Source of the DNA: Spirochaetaceae bacterium
GTDB lineage: Bacteria > Spirochaetota > Spirochaetia > Treponematales > Treponemataceae
DNA length: 64,000 nucleotides
Assembly: GCA_017622135.1 (NCBI GenBank)
Contig: JAGARR010000006.1
Coordinates: forward strand, 62,001 to 126,000
Direction: 5' to 3'
A program made the position numbers and the translations under genes. The notes below the pieces were generated by a model. The model did no database searches. It was not told where the DNA came from and saw only the letters and a program-made list of their open reading frames with translations. Each line of letters begins with the position of its first letter. Position 1 is the first letter of the stretch. Positions 24,312 to 33,262 of this stretch are shown here, one piece after another.

Positions 24312-25651
24312 GACAGCTCCAAGATGGGGATTTTGGCAAAAAGCCGCACCGGAATGGTGACGCAAGTATACAACAGATTCACCAGATGTCCAAGGGGTTC
24401 ACCGAGGGGCGGCCACAGCAGGGAGAGGATGATGGCCACCACCCCCACTGTCATGAACACGGACACCAGGGGAGACACCACCACCGAGGCCACAATGCCG
24501 CCGGGCATCATGGTTCCCAGGGAAAGGAGGGTCACCGGAGTGGAGAAGATCTGCGCCCCCACAGATGCACTGACGGAGGAGGCCACCGCCGGCGGAAGGA
24601 AGCGATGGGTGGCAGGCTCAAAGAGGGGGCCGGCCAGAAGGATTCCCGCCAAGGCCAGGTAGGAGAGCTGGAAGGACAGCTGCTGCAGGTCATGGGGAGC
24701 CAGCATCAGGTGGAGGAAAAAGCAGAGGGCCAGCATCCGCACCATGCCGCACCTGATTCCCCACAAGCCCGCCGCCATTCCCAACAGGCTGCCCATGAGG
24801 GACCGCAGCAGGGAGGGAGAGAGGCCGGCGAACCACACGAACAGCACCACCGCCAGCAGGGAAAAGAGGCGGGAAAAATGGCGGCCCGTGCCACGCACAA
24901 GCCCAGCGGCCAAACCAGCGAAGAAGGACAGGTGCATACCGGACAGGGCCAGCACGTGGGCCAGTCCCGCCTGACGGAAGGCATCTCCCACTACCCGGTC
25001 GGTGTACTCAGCGGAGCCACAGAGCAAGGCCACCAGCAGGCCGCCGGCATCACCCCAGCCGTACATCAGCCGCTTGAACTGGAGACGGCACAGCCCACGG
25101 AAACGCTGGACAGTCCCCCACCATCCCGGCGAAAAACCATTGTAGCGGCAGTCGGAGCCATAGAACACTGGCTCACCTCCTGCCAGATGGAGTCCCGGTG
25201 CATCGGACTGGCTGGCGGCCCGCACCTTCAAACTCAATCGAGCCCCCTGCTCCACCAGACCAGTGGTGGCGGCCTGAGAACGGGAGGAGCCCAGCACCGC
25301 TGAATAGAGCTTTCCCGGATAATGGGCCTCCACAAAGGCGGCGGGCAAAAACACCGTAGCCCTGCCGGATGCCTGGGAGGTGGCAAGGACGGCCCCATTC
25401 TCCACTGTTCCACTCACCTGTTCCAGCTCCACCGTACAACGGTAGAATGTGCCGCTACCCGTCTTTACGGGATTGCTTACCAGAACGCAGTCCAGAGCCT
25501 CCACCCGATCCGGGGGAATGAGACTTTGGTACGGGTATCGGTTCAGCAAGGGAACCACGCCAGAATATACCAGCAGGGCCACAAGAATTGCGGCCACCAC
25601 CATGCCATTTTGCTGAAAAAAGAGTAAAATTCGTTCCTTTCTTCCTACCAC
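24308..25651 (-). CDS. ComEC/Rec2-family competence membrane protein
   Basis: A 447-residue polytopic protein. An N-terminal extracytoplasmic OB-like part (residues 50-190) is followed by the competence domain: GLAHVLALSGMHLSFFAGLAAG, LSPSLLRSLMGSLLG and many helices. The family channel passes single-stranded DNA into the cytoplasm during natural transformation. It lacks the C-terminal metallo-beta-lactamase-like nuclease domain of full-length ComEC, so it is the short form. The frame starts with GTG at 25649-25651, overlapping the stop of the HEAT-like gene; the ribosome site is weak (AGGA). Whether the organism is competent cannot be judged from this gene alone. Confidence 0.85.
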   Translation of the reverse strand: MVGRKERILLFFQQNGMVVAAILVALLVYSGVVPLLNRYPYQSLIPPDRVEALDCVLVSNPVKTGSGTFYRCTVELEQVSGTVENGAVLATSQASGRATVFLPAAFVEAHYPGKLYSAVLGSSRSQAATTGLVEQGARLSLKVRAASQSDAPGLHLAGGEPVFYGSDCRYNGFSPGWWGTVQRFRGLCRLQFKRLMYGWGDAGGLLVALLCGSAEYTDRVVGDAFRQAGLAHVLALSGMHLSFFAGLAAGLVRGTGRHFSRLFSLLAVVLFVWFAGLSPSLLRSLMGSLLGMAAGLWGIRCGMVRMLALCFFLHLMLAPHDLQQLSFQLSYLALAGILLAGPLFEPATHRFLPPAVASSVSASVGAQIFSTPVTLLSLGTMMPGGIVASVVVSPLVSVFMTVGVVAIILSLLWPPLGEPLGHLVNLLYTCVTIPVRLFAKIPILELS

Positions 25652-26859
25652 TTCAATCCTGCCAACGCGGTGCGGGCAGCTGTAGTGATGGTTTCAGGAT
25701 AGGGAAGATATGTAACATAGAGAAGATTGTCGAATGCAGCCTTGTCACCCAGTGCCCCCAAAGATTCAATCACTGCCAGAAGCACCTCATGGTTCACTGA
25801 GGCAACATCCTGGGCAGCAGCCGTATTGAGGACTCCAAGATACTCCATCAAGGCAGAAACAGACCGAGTTGTGGCCAATGTTTCCAGACAATCAACAACG
25901 GTCAGAAACTGTTGGCTGGTAATAAGCTCCTGCTCCAGTTGCTCCTGGGCCATCAAGAAATAGTTGGCCACGGTTTCCGCCGCCCGACTCCACATGGAAT
26001 CGGCAATCTGCTCCACCGCTGCCAACTGCAATGAGATAGCCTCAGGAGCCATCTTGGAAATATCCCCTATATTTATTGTAGTAGAAGAAAGGGCTTTTTC
26101 TGCCACTTCCGCCTTAAATAATGGGGAAATTGTCTCATTTTTTTGAACAAGGAGCAAAAGACGATACTTTTCTGCCATAGAATAGCTGTTCTGGCTGATA
26201 TACCGCAGCAATGCGGCCTGGGAGCTGGGGATAACCTCTGACAGGGATGACTCTATGGCCTGATTCAACTGGGCATTTCCTCCAGAATTCAGCAGGCGAA
26301 AAAGAATCTCAAAGGAACTTGGGTCGGCCATCTTTCCTAAAAAATTAACCGCCACAAGACTAGCCGCAAGGTTGCCATCACCCGATGCCACAGCCTCCGC
26401 CACAAAGGTATGGACTCCTTCAAGATAGGGGGACATCAGCCGCTTGTTGATTCCGGCAGTGGCAGTCATGGTCTCGAGAACCGCCACCTTCACCTGGCTG
26501 TCATCAATCAGGCCGAAGATATTCCACAGCAAGGCACCCTGCCGCTGGGTGGAAACCTTCAAAACAGGAATCGTCGCCAAGGCCAGCTCCTTCATGCCGG
26601 CACCGGTACCGATGATGGGAACCTGCTCCTGCAGGAACTCCAGGGCCAACTCCGGTAGGGCTGCTACCAACTCAGGTGTATCCACATCGATCACAAGGCT
26701 TTTCATCAGTGCCGTCTTGTCCGCCACAGAACCAGTGATAAAGTCTACATAGTGCTGGGGAGCCTGAGCAAAAGCCTTTGCACCAACTCCACCCCAGAGG
26801 GAAAGTGATATAAAAGTACAAGACAGCAGTGTCTTGAACGTGTTTCCATTCCGTTTCAT
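25645..26859 (-). CDS. Exported helical-repeat (HEAT-like) protein
   Basis: The start is set at ATG 26857-26859 because GAAGGAGGAAGG precedes it; the frame is open for 22 more codons. The 404-residue product has a signal peptide (KTLLSCTFISLSLWGGVGAK, then AFAQAPQ). The mature part is a string of paired helices with Ala/Leu spacing (for example NHEVLLAVIESLGALGDKAA), typical of HEAT or armadillo repeats. Secreted repeat proteins of this kind are common in treponemes and usually bind other proteins. The function is unknown. Confidence 0.7.
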   Translation of the reverse strand: MKRNGNTFKTLLSCTFISLSLWGGVGAKAFAQAPQHYVDFITGSVADKTALMKSLVIDVDTPELVAALPELALEFLQEQVPIIGTGAGMKELALATIPVLKVSTQRQGALLWNIFGLIDDSQVKVAVLETMTATAGINKRLMSPYLEGVHTFVAEAVASGDGNLAASLVAVNFLGKMADPSSFEILFRLLNSGGNAQLNQAIESSLSEVIPSSQAALLRYISQNSYSMAEKYRLLLLVQKNETISPLFKAEVAEKALSSTTINIGDISKMAPEAISLQLAAVEQIADSMWSRAAETVANYFLMAQEQLEQELITSQQFLTVVDCLETLATTRSVSALMEYLGVLNTAAAQDVASVNHEVLLAVIESLGALGDKAAFDNLLYVTYLPYPETITTAARTALAGLKW

Positions 26860-27027
26860 GGAGTCCTTCCTCCTTCTGCATATAAAACACAGATATTCGA
26901 CAATTGTATCATATATTTTATTCAATACTCAAGTCACCATCGCTCATCCCCCTGGTTCCCATTCTTCCCCATTTGTTGCCATGCTCTGCTGCTGGCACAA
27001 TCTCATGGCTTGGTGTAGAATGGAACC

Positions 27028-27798
27028 ATGGATTCCGCTTCCCGAAAAAAAAAACTTGGACACCTTCTGGAACTGGCCTTTCTTTTGGCACTTGTTCTGC
27101 CACCGCTGGTGCAGTCAATGGCCGTCCTGCTGGCCACCGACAATGACACCGCCGATTCCCTGGCTGGAATCATGTCGCCCCAGTTTTCCACCACCCTGCT
27201 GCAGGGGGCGCTGGCGGTGGCACTGTTTGTCAGAAGCCGAAGTCTGAGACTATTGGAAGGTATTCCTCTTTCTGAGGGAAGACGGGGGGCTGAACACGCT
27301 GGCGGGCAAAAAAAGGACTGGAAAGGCCGGCTCACAGGCAGATGGGGAAGGTTTGCGGCTACCGTGGTGGCACTCGCCGTGCTGCTGGCCAACAGCATCC
27401 TGTGGAACTGGCTGTCACAGCTTGGTGCCCCTCCCAACCCGGCATTGGGGGAAAATGGCAGCATGGCGGTACAAACAGTGGCCTTGTTGCTGGCATACAC
27501 CGCTGTAGCCGCCTTTTACGAGGAGATGGTATACCGCTGGTACAGTCCCTTACTGCTGGGACAGGTGCTGGACTGGAAGGGTCGAGGTCTGAACCAATCC
27601 CCCCCTGTCTGCCTGGAGGGAGCCCTGGTAGTGATCTTTGCCCTGTCCCACAGCTACGGAGGCTGGCCAGCAGTGGGAAATGCCTTTGTAGCAGGATCAA
27701 TCTTGCGGGCCTGTATCCTCCTGACTGACAATCCCTTCAGCGGCTTTGCTGCCCACCTGGTCTACAACCTGATTCAGCTCTTCCTGCTGTTGGGCTGA
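27028..27798 (+). CDS. CPBP-family intramembrane protease (Abi)
   Basis: A 256-residue membrane protein with about six helices. The catalytic pattern is complete: FYEEMVYRW with EE165-166 and R170, FALSHSYGGW with His208, and HLVYNLI with His243 and Asn247. This is the CAAX prenyl protease/bacteriocin-processing (CPBP) family; bacterial members cleave peptides within membranes or protect against bacteriocins. The upstream ribosome site is weak (GGAA). The last 102 bp overlap the tail of the convergent multi-HTH gene; the motif content shows this C-terminus is genuine. Confidence 0.85.
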   Translation: MDSASRKKKLGHLLELAFLLALVLPPLVQSMAVLLATDNDTADSLAGIMSPQFSTTLLQGALAVALFVRSRSLRLLEGIPLSEGRRGAEHAGGQKKDWKGRLTGRWGRFAATVVALAVLLANSILWNWLSQLGAPPNPALGENGSMAVQTVALLLAYTAVAAFYEEMVYRWYSPLLLGQVLDWKGRGLNQSPPVCLEGALVVIFALSHSYGGWPAVGNAFVAGSILRACILLTDNPFSGFAAHLVYNLIQLFLLLG

Positions 27799-29016
27799 CA
27801 GCAGCGGCTTGCCCTCCCCACACCCGGCGGCATCATCGTGTACCGTATGCTTGTGGGGAACCACCCCCGCCTCACGGAGAACCTTCCTTACGGTGGGGAT
27901 GGACACCCCGCACCTTGCGGCTATGTCCGCCGCCCCAAGTCCATCGTTGTGGGCGGCAAGAACATCGTCCCGAACCCTGTCTGACTTCGTGCCGGAGGAG
28001 GGCTTGTCCACACGAACCATCTTGGTGTCAAGTCCATGCTCGACCAGCACCTTCCTCACTGTGTACGCAGTCAGGCCAAGCTCCTCTGCAATCTCGGTCA
28101 TCTTCCGACCGCCCTCATGGAGAGACACAACCTTGTCCTCGATGCCAGCCCCCATGCCTACAGAAGTTTCTGGCACTGAATCCTCAGATTCCTTCCTGCC
28201 ACCGGTAATCCTTTTCACCGTGTCCACAGGAATCTTGTGCAGCTCCGCCACCTCGTACACATCCTTCCCATCCACAAGGGCTGCAAGAACGCCGTCCCTC
28301 ACTTGGGCCACCACGTCCGATGGTGTGCGGGGAACGGAGCCAATAGCCTTGAGCCCTGCGGAGGCAAGTATCCGTGAGATTGTCCTTGTACTCACCTTAT
28401 ATTTCTCGGCAAGGTTCTTGTGAGTGTATAGACCTGTATTGTGGTCGGCGATGACTTGATTCTTGTCATAATGCTCTCCGTCTCTTGTTATACCGTTTTG
28501 TCCTCCAGAAGGATTGCATATCCCCATAGAATTAAGGATTTTCGTTATTGTAGGAGCTGACGCTTTGTATTTCTCGCATAATCTTGATACAGTGAGATTA
28601 TTCTCAACATAATCTCTCACGATAAGACGTTTCATGTCATCGGAAAATTTATCTTTTCTACCCTTTAAGTTGTTATGGAGAGAGAGTCCTTCAATTCCCA
28701 AGTATATGCCACTTTGAATCAAATATTTTTTTACTGTGACAGGGGAGATGCCAAGGTGTTTCCCGATAGCTCCAATTCCATAGCCATTACAGTACATTTC
28801 TTTCATAACAACTATAGAATCATCAGTTATTTTTCTAGGGATACCAGTGGGTTTGGATACAGGCGCATCTAGCTCACCAGCCCTGTCCAGATGAACCCAC
28901 TTGTACACCACAGACTCGGACACACCGAACTTCTTCGCCACCTGAGCCATGGTATACCTCTCCGTATTGTATTCATCAACAACGGCCTTCTTGAACTCCA
29001 AAGTAAACTTTTTCAT
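27697..29016 (-). CDS. Protein of seven tandem helix-turn-helix units (439 aa)
   Basis: The start is taken at ATG 29014-29016 (a GTG lies five codons upstream). From end to end the protein repeats a transposase/resolvase-like HTH about every 50-60 residues: MAQVAKKFGVSESVVYKWV, IGAIGKHLGISPVTVKKYL, VSRLCEKYKASAPTITKIL, KNLAEKYKVSTRTISRIL, VYEVAELHKIPVDTVKRI, MTEIAEELGLTAYTVRKVL and AADIAARCGVSIPTVRKVL. No catalytic DDE, Ser or Tyr recombinase domain follows. The final 34 residues lie antisense to the CPBP gene and are probably a run-on tail. It could be a DNA-organising or repressor protein derived from transposase N-termini. The true role is unknown. Confidence 0.75.
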   Translation of the reverse strand: MKKFTLEFKKAVVDEYNTERYTMAQVAKKFGVSESVVYKWVHLDRAGELDAPVSKPTGIPRKITDDSIVVMKEMYCNGYGIGAIGKHLGISPVTVKKYLIQSGIYLGIEGLSLHNNLKGRKDKFSDDMKRLIVRDYVENNLTVSRLCEKYKASAPTITKILNSMGICNPSGGQNGITRDGEHYDKNQVIADHNTGLYTHKNLAEKYKVSTRTISRILASAGLKAIGSVPRTPSDVVAQVRDGVLAALVDGKDVYEVAELHKIPVDTVKRITGGRKESEDSVPETSVGMGAGIEDKVVSLHEGGRKMTEIAEELGLTAYTVRKVLVEHGLDTKMVRVDKPSSGTKSDRVRDDVLAAHNDGLGAADIAARCGVSIPTVRKVLREAGVVPHKHTVHDDAAGCGEGKPLLSAQQQEELNQVVDQVGSKAAEGIVSQEDTGPQD

Positions 29017-29080
29017 TCCACAACTCCCCACACAAACCTATCCATTCCCTCCACACAAGGTGAATCACCGCCAACCACTC

Positions 29081-29086
29081 ATTATA
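29081..29086 (-). promoter_or_regulatory. -10 element before the multi-HTH gene
   Basis: On the reverse strand TATAAT, preceded by GGA, lies about 65 bp upstream of the start codon. No good -35 hexamer is visible. Confidence 0.35.
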
Positions 29087-29162
29087 TCCTGTTATCTGGT
29101 ACTTGAGAATAATCATAGTGGAAGAATCAGGGAAATCGGCGACAAGGTCACCAGATAAAAAC

Positions 29163-30191
29163 CTATTCCATCAGCGTGAGGATGCTGTCCCAGGTCCAGC
29201 TGCTGATTTCGAGGCCGTAGCACATGGTGGGAAGGCTGCCGTCCCCACGCACTCCGCTACCAGCCGAACCATTATGTTCCAGCAGGGTGCTATACTGGGG
29301 AACAAGATAATAGCTGGAAATCTCCTGGTCCGTCTGGGACTGGCTCCCCTGATACACTCGTAGGGTGGCGCTGGTGCCAAATCCCGTGTCAACGGCGATT
29401 TCTGCCAGCAGCGGGCGACCTTCCGCCACCTGGGGATGAATCAAGGAGCCACCCCGCAGGGAAAGGAGTCGGCTGACCTTGGAGGAGAAATCCTCCTGGG
29501 TGGGAGCCAGCACCAGCTGACTGAATCCGCCGTCCTTCGAGGCGCACCCCATCGTCAGCCGCTGCACCTGAGCGCCACCGCTGATGCCCAAAAGCTGCTG
29601 AGAAACAAGCGCCATGTCAGCCCAGCTTTTGGCAGATGTAGTGAGCCAAGGGTAGAACTGATCCTGGCCCTGGTACACCGGCGAATCGGGGGTTTTCAGA
29701 TAGATGCGGTGGCCACTGTAGTTCCTGTCTCCAAAGAGTATCTGAGAGACGGTGGTGCCATCCGAAAGGCCGAAGCTGGCACGCACACCCTGACCCTCCC
29801 CCAGGCCGAAGGAGGCAAGGTTGTCCTGCTTCCGTGACACCACGGTGAGGCTCCTGACCTCCTCCATGGCAGAAAGGAATTCCCCCATCACCACCGGGTC
29901 AACAGGAAAGACCAGGCTCTTGTAGGAGGCGGGATTTTCGGCGGCAATGCCGAAGCCAGTCCTTCCCCACCAAAGAAGCCTGCCAGACAAATTGCTACAG
30001 TGCAAGGAAATGGATGCTTCCCCCTCAGCAATGTCCACCTGAGATAGGTTTGGCGAATGGCTGCTGTTCAGCAGGGCCGTCTCCACCTGCTCCTGCCTGC
30101 GAGACTGCCTGCCCAGCAGGGCCACCATACAAAGGAGGGCCACCACAAGGCAGGCTACACCTAATAGGGAAAGGTATTTTTTCTCAGTCAT
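29163..30191 (-). CDS. DUF4340-type membrane-anchored protein of a Gld-like ABC system
   Basis: The start is ATG 30189-30191 behind GGGAGGAAG, giving 342 residues. One N-terminal membrane helix (LLGVACLVVALLCMVALLG) precedes a large outer domain with the DUF4340 pattern: WWGRTGFGIAAENPASYKSL, LASFGLGEGQG, and VSQILFGDRNYSGHRIYLK. Such proteins are found after GldG-like and permease genes in bacteria of several phyla. Its start overlaps the GldG-like stop by 8 bp. The substrate is unknown. Confidence 0.75.
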   Translation of the reverse strand: MTEKKYLSLLGVACLVVALLCMVALLGRQSRRQEQVETALLNSSHSPNLSQVDIAEGEASISLHCSNLSGRLLWWGRTGFGIAAENPASYKSLVFPVDPVVMGEFLSAMEEVRSLTVVSRKQDNLASFGLGEGQGVRASFGLSDGTTVSQILFGDRNYSGHRIYLKTPDSPVYQGQDQFYPWLTTSAKSWADMALVSQQLLGISGGAQVQRLTMGCASKDGGFSQLVLAPTQEDFSSKVSRLLSLRGGSLIHPQVAEGRPLLAEIAVDTGFGTSATLRVYQGSQSQTDQEISSYYLVPQYSTLLEHNGSAGSGVRGDGSLPTMCYGLEISSWTWDSILTLME

Positions 30192-31752
30192 CTCTTCCTC
30201 CCGTAGCAGGGAACCGGACAGAGAAACGGCCACCTGCCCTCCGCATCAAAAGCACCACCAGGGCAATCAGGGCGGGTGACAGGGGTAGCAGCACTAGATT
30301 CACCGCCAGAACACGTGGTCGGCTGGCCTCCAGCTGAGCCTGATCCATCTTGTGGAGGCCCTTGGTGACGGAAGCCTTGTTCTTTAGCTCCAACAGGGAA
30401 TCCTGGCCACAAAGCAGCAGGATGCCCTTGGTGGCAAAGTCCAGGTTTCCCAGACTGCCGGTGTATTGCCGCAGCAGGGTGGAAAGGAAGTACTGGCTTC
30501 CAATCAGCAGCACCTGTCCGCCCCCCTCCACCGGAGCCAGGGCAGACAGCACATACTGGGAGGCAACCTGTCCCGCCTGGGAGGCAGTCTGGCTCACCAT
30601 GAATGGATTGGTTACAAAAGGCTGTTCCCGGTCCAGCTCCGGCGGCAACAGCCATGCGGCGGGAGTGGTATAGACAAGGGGCTGGGCGTCCAGCTGCATG
30701 AGGGTGATGGGAGAGCTCCAGTAGAACTCCAGGTTGAAGGCACGGCGGGACACCGGATGCTCCACCGTATACTGGGGCAGAGCCTGAATCCACAGGGGAT
30801 AGTTCACCTGCTCGTACACGGGATTGTCCTCCTGGCTCAGAAAAGTAGCCCGGAAACAGGATATGTCCAGCACCAGCTCCTCCCCCAGCTCCAGTCCCCA
30901 GGAAGCCAGCACCGGCAGCAGCTTGTCCTGAGAGGGCACCACATCCCAGTCGTCGTAGAGGTCGGCGGTGTGGGCTGAGGTCATGGCAAGAAGCTGTCCT
31001 CCTGCCTCCACAAAGCGGCGGATGGCATCCACCTGTCCACCCGTCAAGCTGCTGCTGCCAAAAAGCATCAGGGGAATCCGCAGCCCCTCCCCCTGGGTCA
31101 ATCGCTCCTCCATCAGCGGGAACTCCTCCGCCGTCACCACCGTGGGAAGGAAGCCCGCCGCCTCCAGCCAGGGCACCACGTCGCCGTAATCATCCTGCAC
31201 CGAAAGGCCGTTTCCCGCCATCAGAAGCACCGGCCAGGCTCCCGTCTCCTCCACCAGCATCAGCAGTCGGGAAGCCAGCTCGTATTCCAAGCTCTCCGCC
31301 GTCTGGACGAAGGGAACCACGGCGACTTGGTTCAGATATTCCAGCACGATTGAGGAGTAGACTGTCACCAGTTGGGTGCTATTTCCTTTTGTGGTCTGAA
31401 TTTGATGGCCAAATACCCCCTGCTGCAAAAGGCTGTTCTCCAGCCCCTCCTTCACCGGATCTCGCACTTCCACCTGCACCTGACGACTGGCGGAGCTGTA
31501 GAGCCGCAAAAAGTCCTTGATGTTCCGGGCATGGGGATACAGGTCCTCTAGCTCCGGAGAGACATAGTAGGTGATGTGCAGGGGCTCCTCCACAGCCTCC
31601 ACCAGCTGGAGACTCAGGGGACTGAGGGAAAATCCCTTGTCGGCAGTCAAATCCCAGCGGAAATACCACAGGGAGGACAAAAGCAAAACCAAGCCCCCCA
31701 GCAGAACCCACAGTAGCAGGGCAATCCTTCTTCCGCTCGCACTTGTTCTCAC
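30184..31752 (-). CDS. GldG-like ABC transporter accessory protein
   Basis: A 522-residue protein with an N-terminal membrane helix, a long extracytoplasmic domain of the GldG/IFT52-like type (DKGFSLSPLSLQLVEAVEEP near the start, LMLFGSSSLTGGQVDAIRRFVEAGGQLLAM in the middle) and a C-terminal helix (LALVVLLMRRAG-like) near the end. The family works with a Gld-type ATPase and permease. In Flavobacteria it is linked to gliding, but most relatives are in non-gliding bacteria and have no known substrate. It overlaps the permease stop by 4 bp (ATGA). Confidence 0.8.
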   Translation of the reverse strand: MRTSASGRRIALLLWVLLGGLVLLLSSLWYFRWDLTADKGFSLSPLSLQLVEAVEEPLHITYYVSPELEDLYPHARNIKDFLRLYSSASRQVQVEVRDPVKEGLENSLLQQGVFGHQIQTTKGNSTQLVTVYSSIVLEYLNQVAVVPFVQTAESLEYELASRLLMLVEETGAWPVLLMAGNGLSVQDDYGDVVPWLEAAGFLPTVVTAEEFPLMEERLTQGEGLRIPLMLFGSSSLTGGQVDAIRRFVEAGGQLLAMTSAHTADLYDDWDVVPSQDKLLPVLASWGLELGEELVLDISCFRATFLSQEDNPVYEQVNYPLWIQALPQYTVEHPVSRRAFNLEFYWSSPITLMQLDAQPLVYTTPAAWLLPPELDREQPFVTNPFMVSQTASQAGQVASQYVLSALAPVEGGGQVLLIGSQYFLSTLLRQYTGSLGNLDFATKGILLLCGQDSLLELKNKASVTKGLHKMDQAQLEASRPRVLAVNLVLLPLSPALIALVVLLMRRAGGRFSVRFPATGGRDD

Positions 31753-32504
31753 AGGCTACCCCTCCTTCTGGCCTGCAGCAAGCCGGCAGACACCTTCAGC
31801 AGGGCCACCGTCACCACCAGATAGAACACCAGGTCGCGGCTGTCCACAATGCCCTTTCCTGCACTGTCAAAGTGCCAGGCAAAGGACAGTCTCTGGCACA
31901 AGCGGCTCAGCCAGCTCGGCAGGGACAGGAAACGGGGCAGCAGATGGATTCCACTGAATCCCGCCAGCACCACGGAGGTCACTAGGTAGGCGGAGACAGC
32001 ACCGGGACTGACGGAGCCTAAGAGCACCCCCAGCCCACAGGCGGCCGCTAGATAGAGCACCATGCCCACGTAGCCCACGAGCAGCTGGGCCAGGTCCAGG
32101 GTGCCAAAAAAACTCACCGTCACCGGCACACAAAATCCCGGCACCAGCATCAGGCAGGCACCACAAAAGGACGCCAGCCACTTCCCCACCACCAGCTGGT
32201 TCTCGCTGAGGGGTAGGCTCTCGTCAAAGAGGAGGCCGCCTGCATCCCACTGCCCCATGGTGAGGGCGGGAACGGCCAGTATGGACAGAAAGGGAATAGT
32301 GGAAAAGAAGAAGTTCAAGTCGGTGGAGCCCAGGCCATAGTCAAAGAAGCGGCCTCCAAGGAAAAACTGGGCAGCCCCTCCAGCAGTCAGCAGGGCGGTG
32401 GCCACGTAGAAGGGCGGCCGTGCCAGCAACAACCGCAGTTCCTTGCGCCACAACACCGCCACCACTCCAAGCCAACGGGCAGCTTTTTGGATAAGGCTAT
32501 TCAT
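31749..32504 (-). CDS. ABC transporter permease, GldF-like
   Basis: The start is ATG 32502-32504 behind AAGGAG; a longer frame upstream is not needed. The 251-residue product has six predicted helices (for example YVATALLTAGGAAQFFLGG, FLSILAVPALTMGQWDAGG, LLVGYVGMVLYLAAACGLGV). The segment FDESLPLSENQLVVGKWLASF between helices 2 and 3 is typical of ABC-2 type permeases. Together with the ATPase at 33263 it forms the transporter, but a two-gene MNT/HEPN pair lies between them. Confidence 0.85.
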   Translation of the reverse strand: MNSLIQKAARWLGVVAVLWRKELRLLLARPPFYVATALLTAGGAAQFFLGGRFFDYGLGSTDLNFFFSTIPFLSILAVPALTMGQWDAGGLLFDESLPLSENQLVVGKWLASFCGACLMLVPGFCVPVTVSFFGTLDLAQLLVGYVGMVLYLAAACGLGVLLGSVSPGAVSAYLVTSVVLAGFSGIHLLPRFLSLPSWLSRLCQRLSFAWHFDSAGKGIVDSRDLVFYLVVTVALLKVSAGLLQARRRGSL

Positions 32505-32545
32505 GGGCAGCTCCTTGGCAGACAATTGTTTTTGTTCACCATACC

Positions 32546-32935
32546 CTACACTCCAATCAAAGCATCGGCACACTTCTTTATCTCTTGGGAATATTCCAAA
32601 GCCGCCCTCGCATCCTGTATCCCAACAGCCATGTCCTGGGGATACCGAACCTTCACACCATAGGGATTCAACATGGCGCACATCCGCAAAATTGACAGTG
32701 GAATCTGTACACAGCCCCCAAGGGACTTAGCCAAAACCACCAAATCATGAGTTCTCAGTGGTTCCTGGTCATTGGTAAGGGCAAGAGCCTTCAAGAATTT
32801 CTCCGTCGCTTGCTGACAGTGGTAACAAATTATCTCACAAGGCTTTGGATACATATTCCCAAACACATATTGGGCAGTATCTAAATCCATATTGGCAAGC
32901 CGCAGCCCTTCCGCTACGTTGGAGTCATTACGCAT
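32546..32935 (-). CDS. HEPN-domain protein (putative toxin of an MNT/HEPN pair)
   Basis: The product is about 129 residues from the ATG at 32933-32935; an in-frame ATG at 32953 is possible. The HEPN pattern is clear: WLRLA-like opening GLRLANMDLDTAQYVF, ICYHCQQATEKFLKALAL, then RTHDLVVLAKSLGGCV and the last helix AALEYSQEIKKCADAL. In type VII toxin-antitoxin pairs, the HEPN RNase is silenced by a nucleotidyltransferase encoded next to it. Here the usual R-x4-6-H RNase motif is not plain (only RTH), so it may be a PF05168-type HEPN of less certain activity. It overlaps the MNT gene. Confidence 0.8.
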   Translation of the reverse strand: MRNDSNVAEGLRLANMDLDTAQYVFGNMYPKPCEIICYHCQQATEKFLKALALTNDQEPLRTHDLVVLAKSLGGCVQIPLSILRMCAMLNPYGVKVRYPQDMAVGIQDARAALEYSQEIKKCADALIGV

Positions 32936-33239
32936 ACAGCTGGATTCCCTCATCCAAAACCCGTCGCTCCAAGGTCATTCCCTGAGCCAACTCCCTAAAT
33001 CTAGAGGAGGTATTCACCACAATGTCAACAGGCTTCCTGTCCATGTCCAGCAGACATAAATATGCCTCCTGTGTCAGCTGGAGCAGATTGTCAGTACCAT
33101 CGGGCATGACTACATAAAAATCATAATCACTTTCATCCGTATACATATCTGTCGCATAGGAACCAAATAAAAAGATACATTCTGGATGAAGATGCTTCAC
33201 AAAACGATTCTTGATGGAAATAATCTCCTCGTTCACCAT
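32928..33239 (-). CDS. Minimal nucleotidyltransferase (MNT; antitoxin partner)
   Basis: A 103-residue protein with the MNT fold: ECIFLFGSYATDMYTDESDYDFYVV carries the GS-x10-D-x-D metal and nucleotide site, and VDIVVNTSSRF the third acidic residue. Such proteins add AMP to the paired HEPN toxin and inactivate it. A good ribosome site (AAGGAG) lies upstream. The stop overlaps the HEPN start region. The pair is inserted between the ATPase and permease genes of a Gld-like ABC operon. Confidence 0.85.
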   Translation of the reverse strand: MVNEEIISIKNRFVKHLHPECIFLFGSYATDMYTDESDYDFYVVMPDGTDNLLQLTQEAYLCLLDMDRKPVDIVVNTSSRFRELAQGMTLERRVLDEGIQLYA

Positions 33240-33262
33240 AGGCCCACGCTCCTTTTCTAATA

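Noticed and set aside
23484..25303. Long frames antisense to rsmA and comEC
   Set aside because: Both minus-strand genes carry full family motifs; the antisense frames do not.
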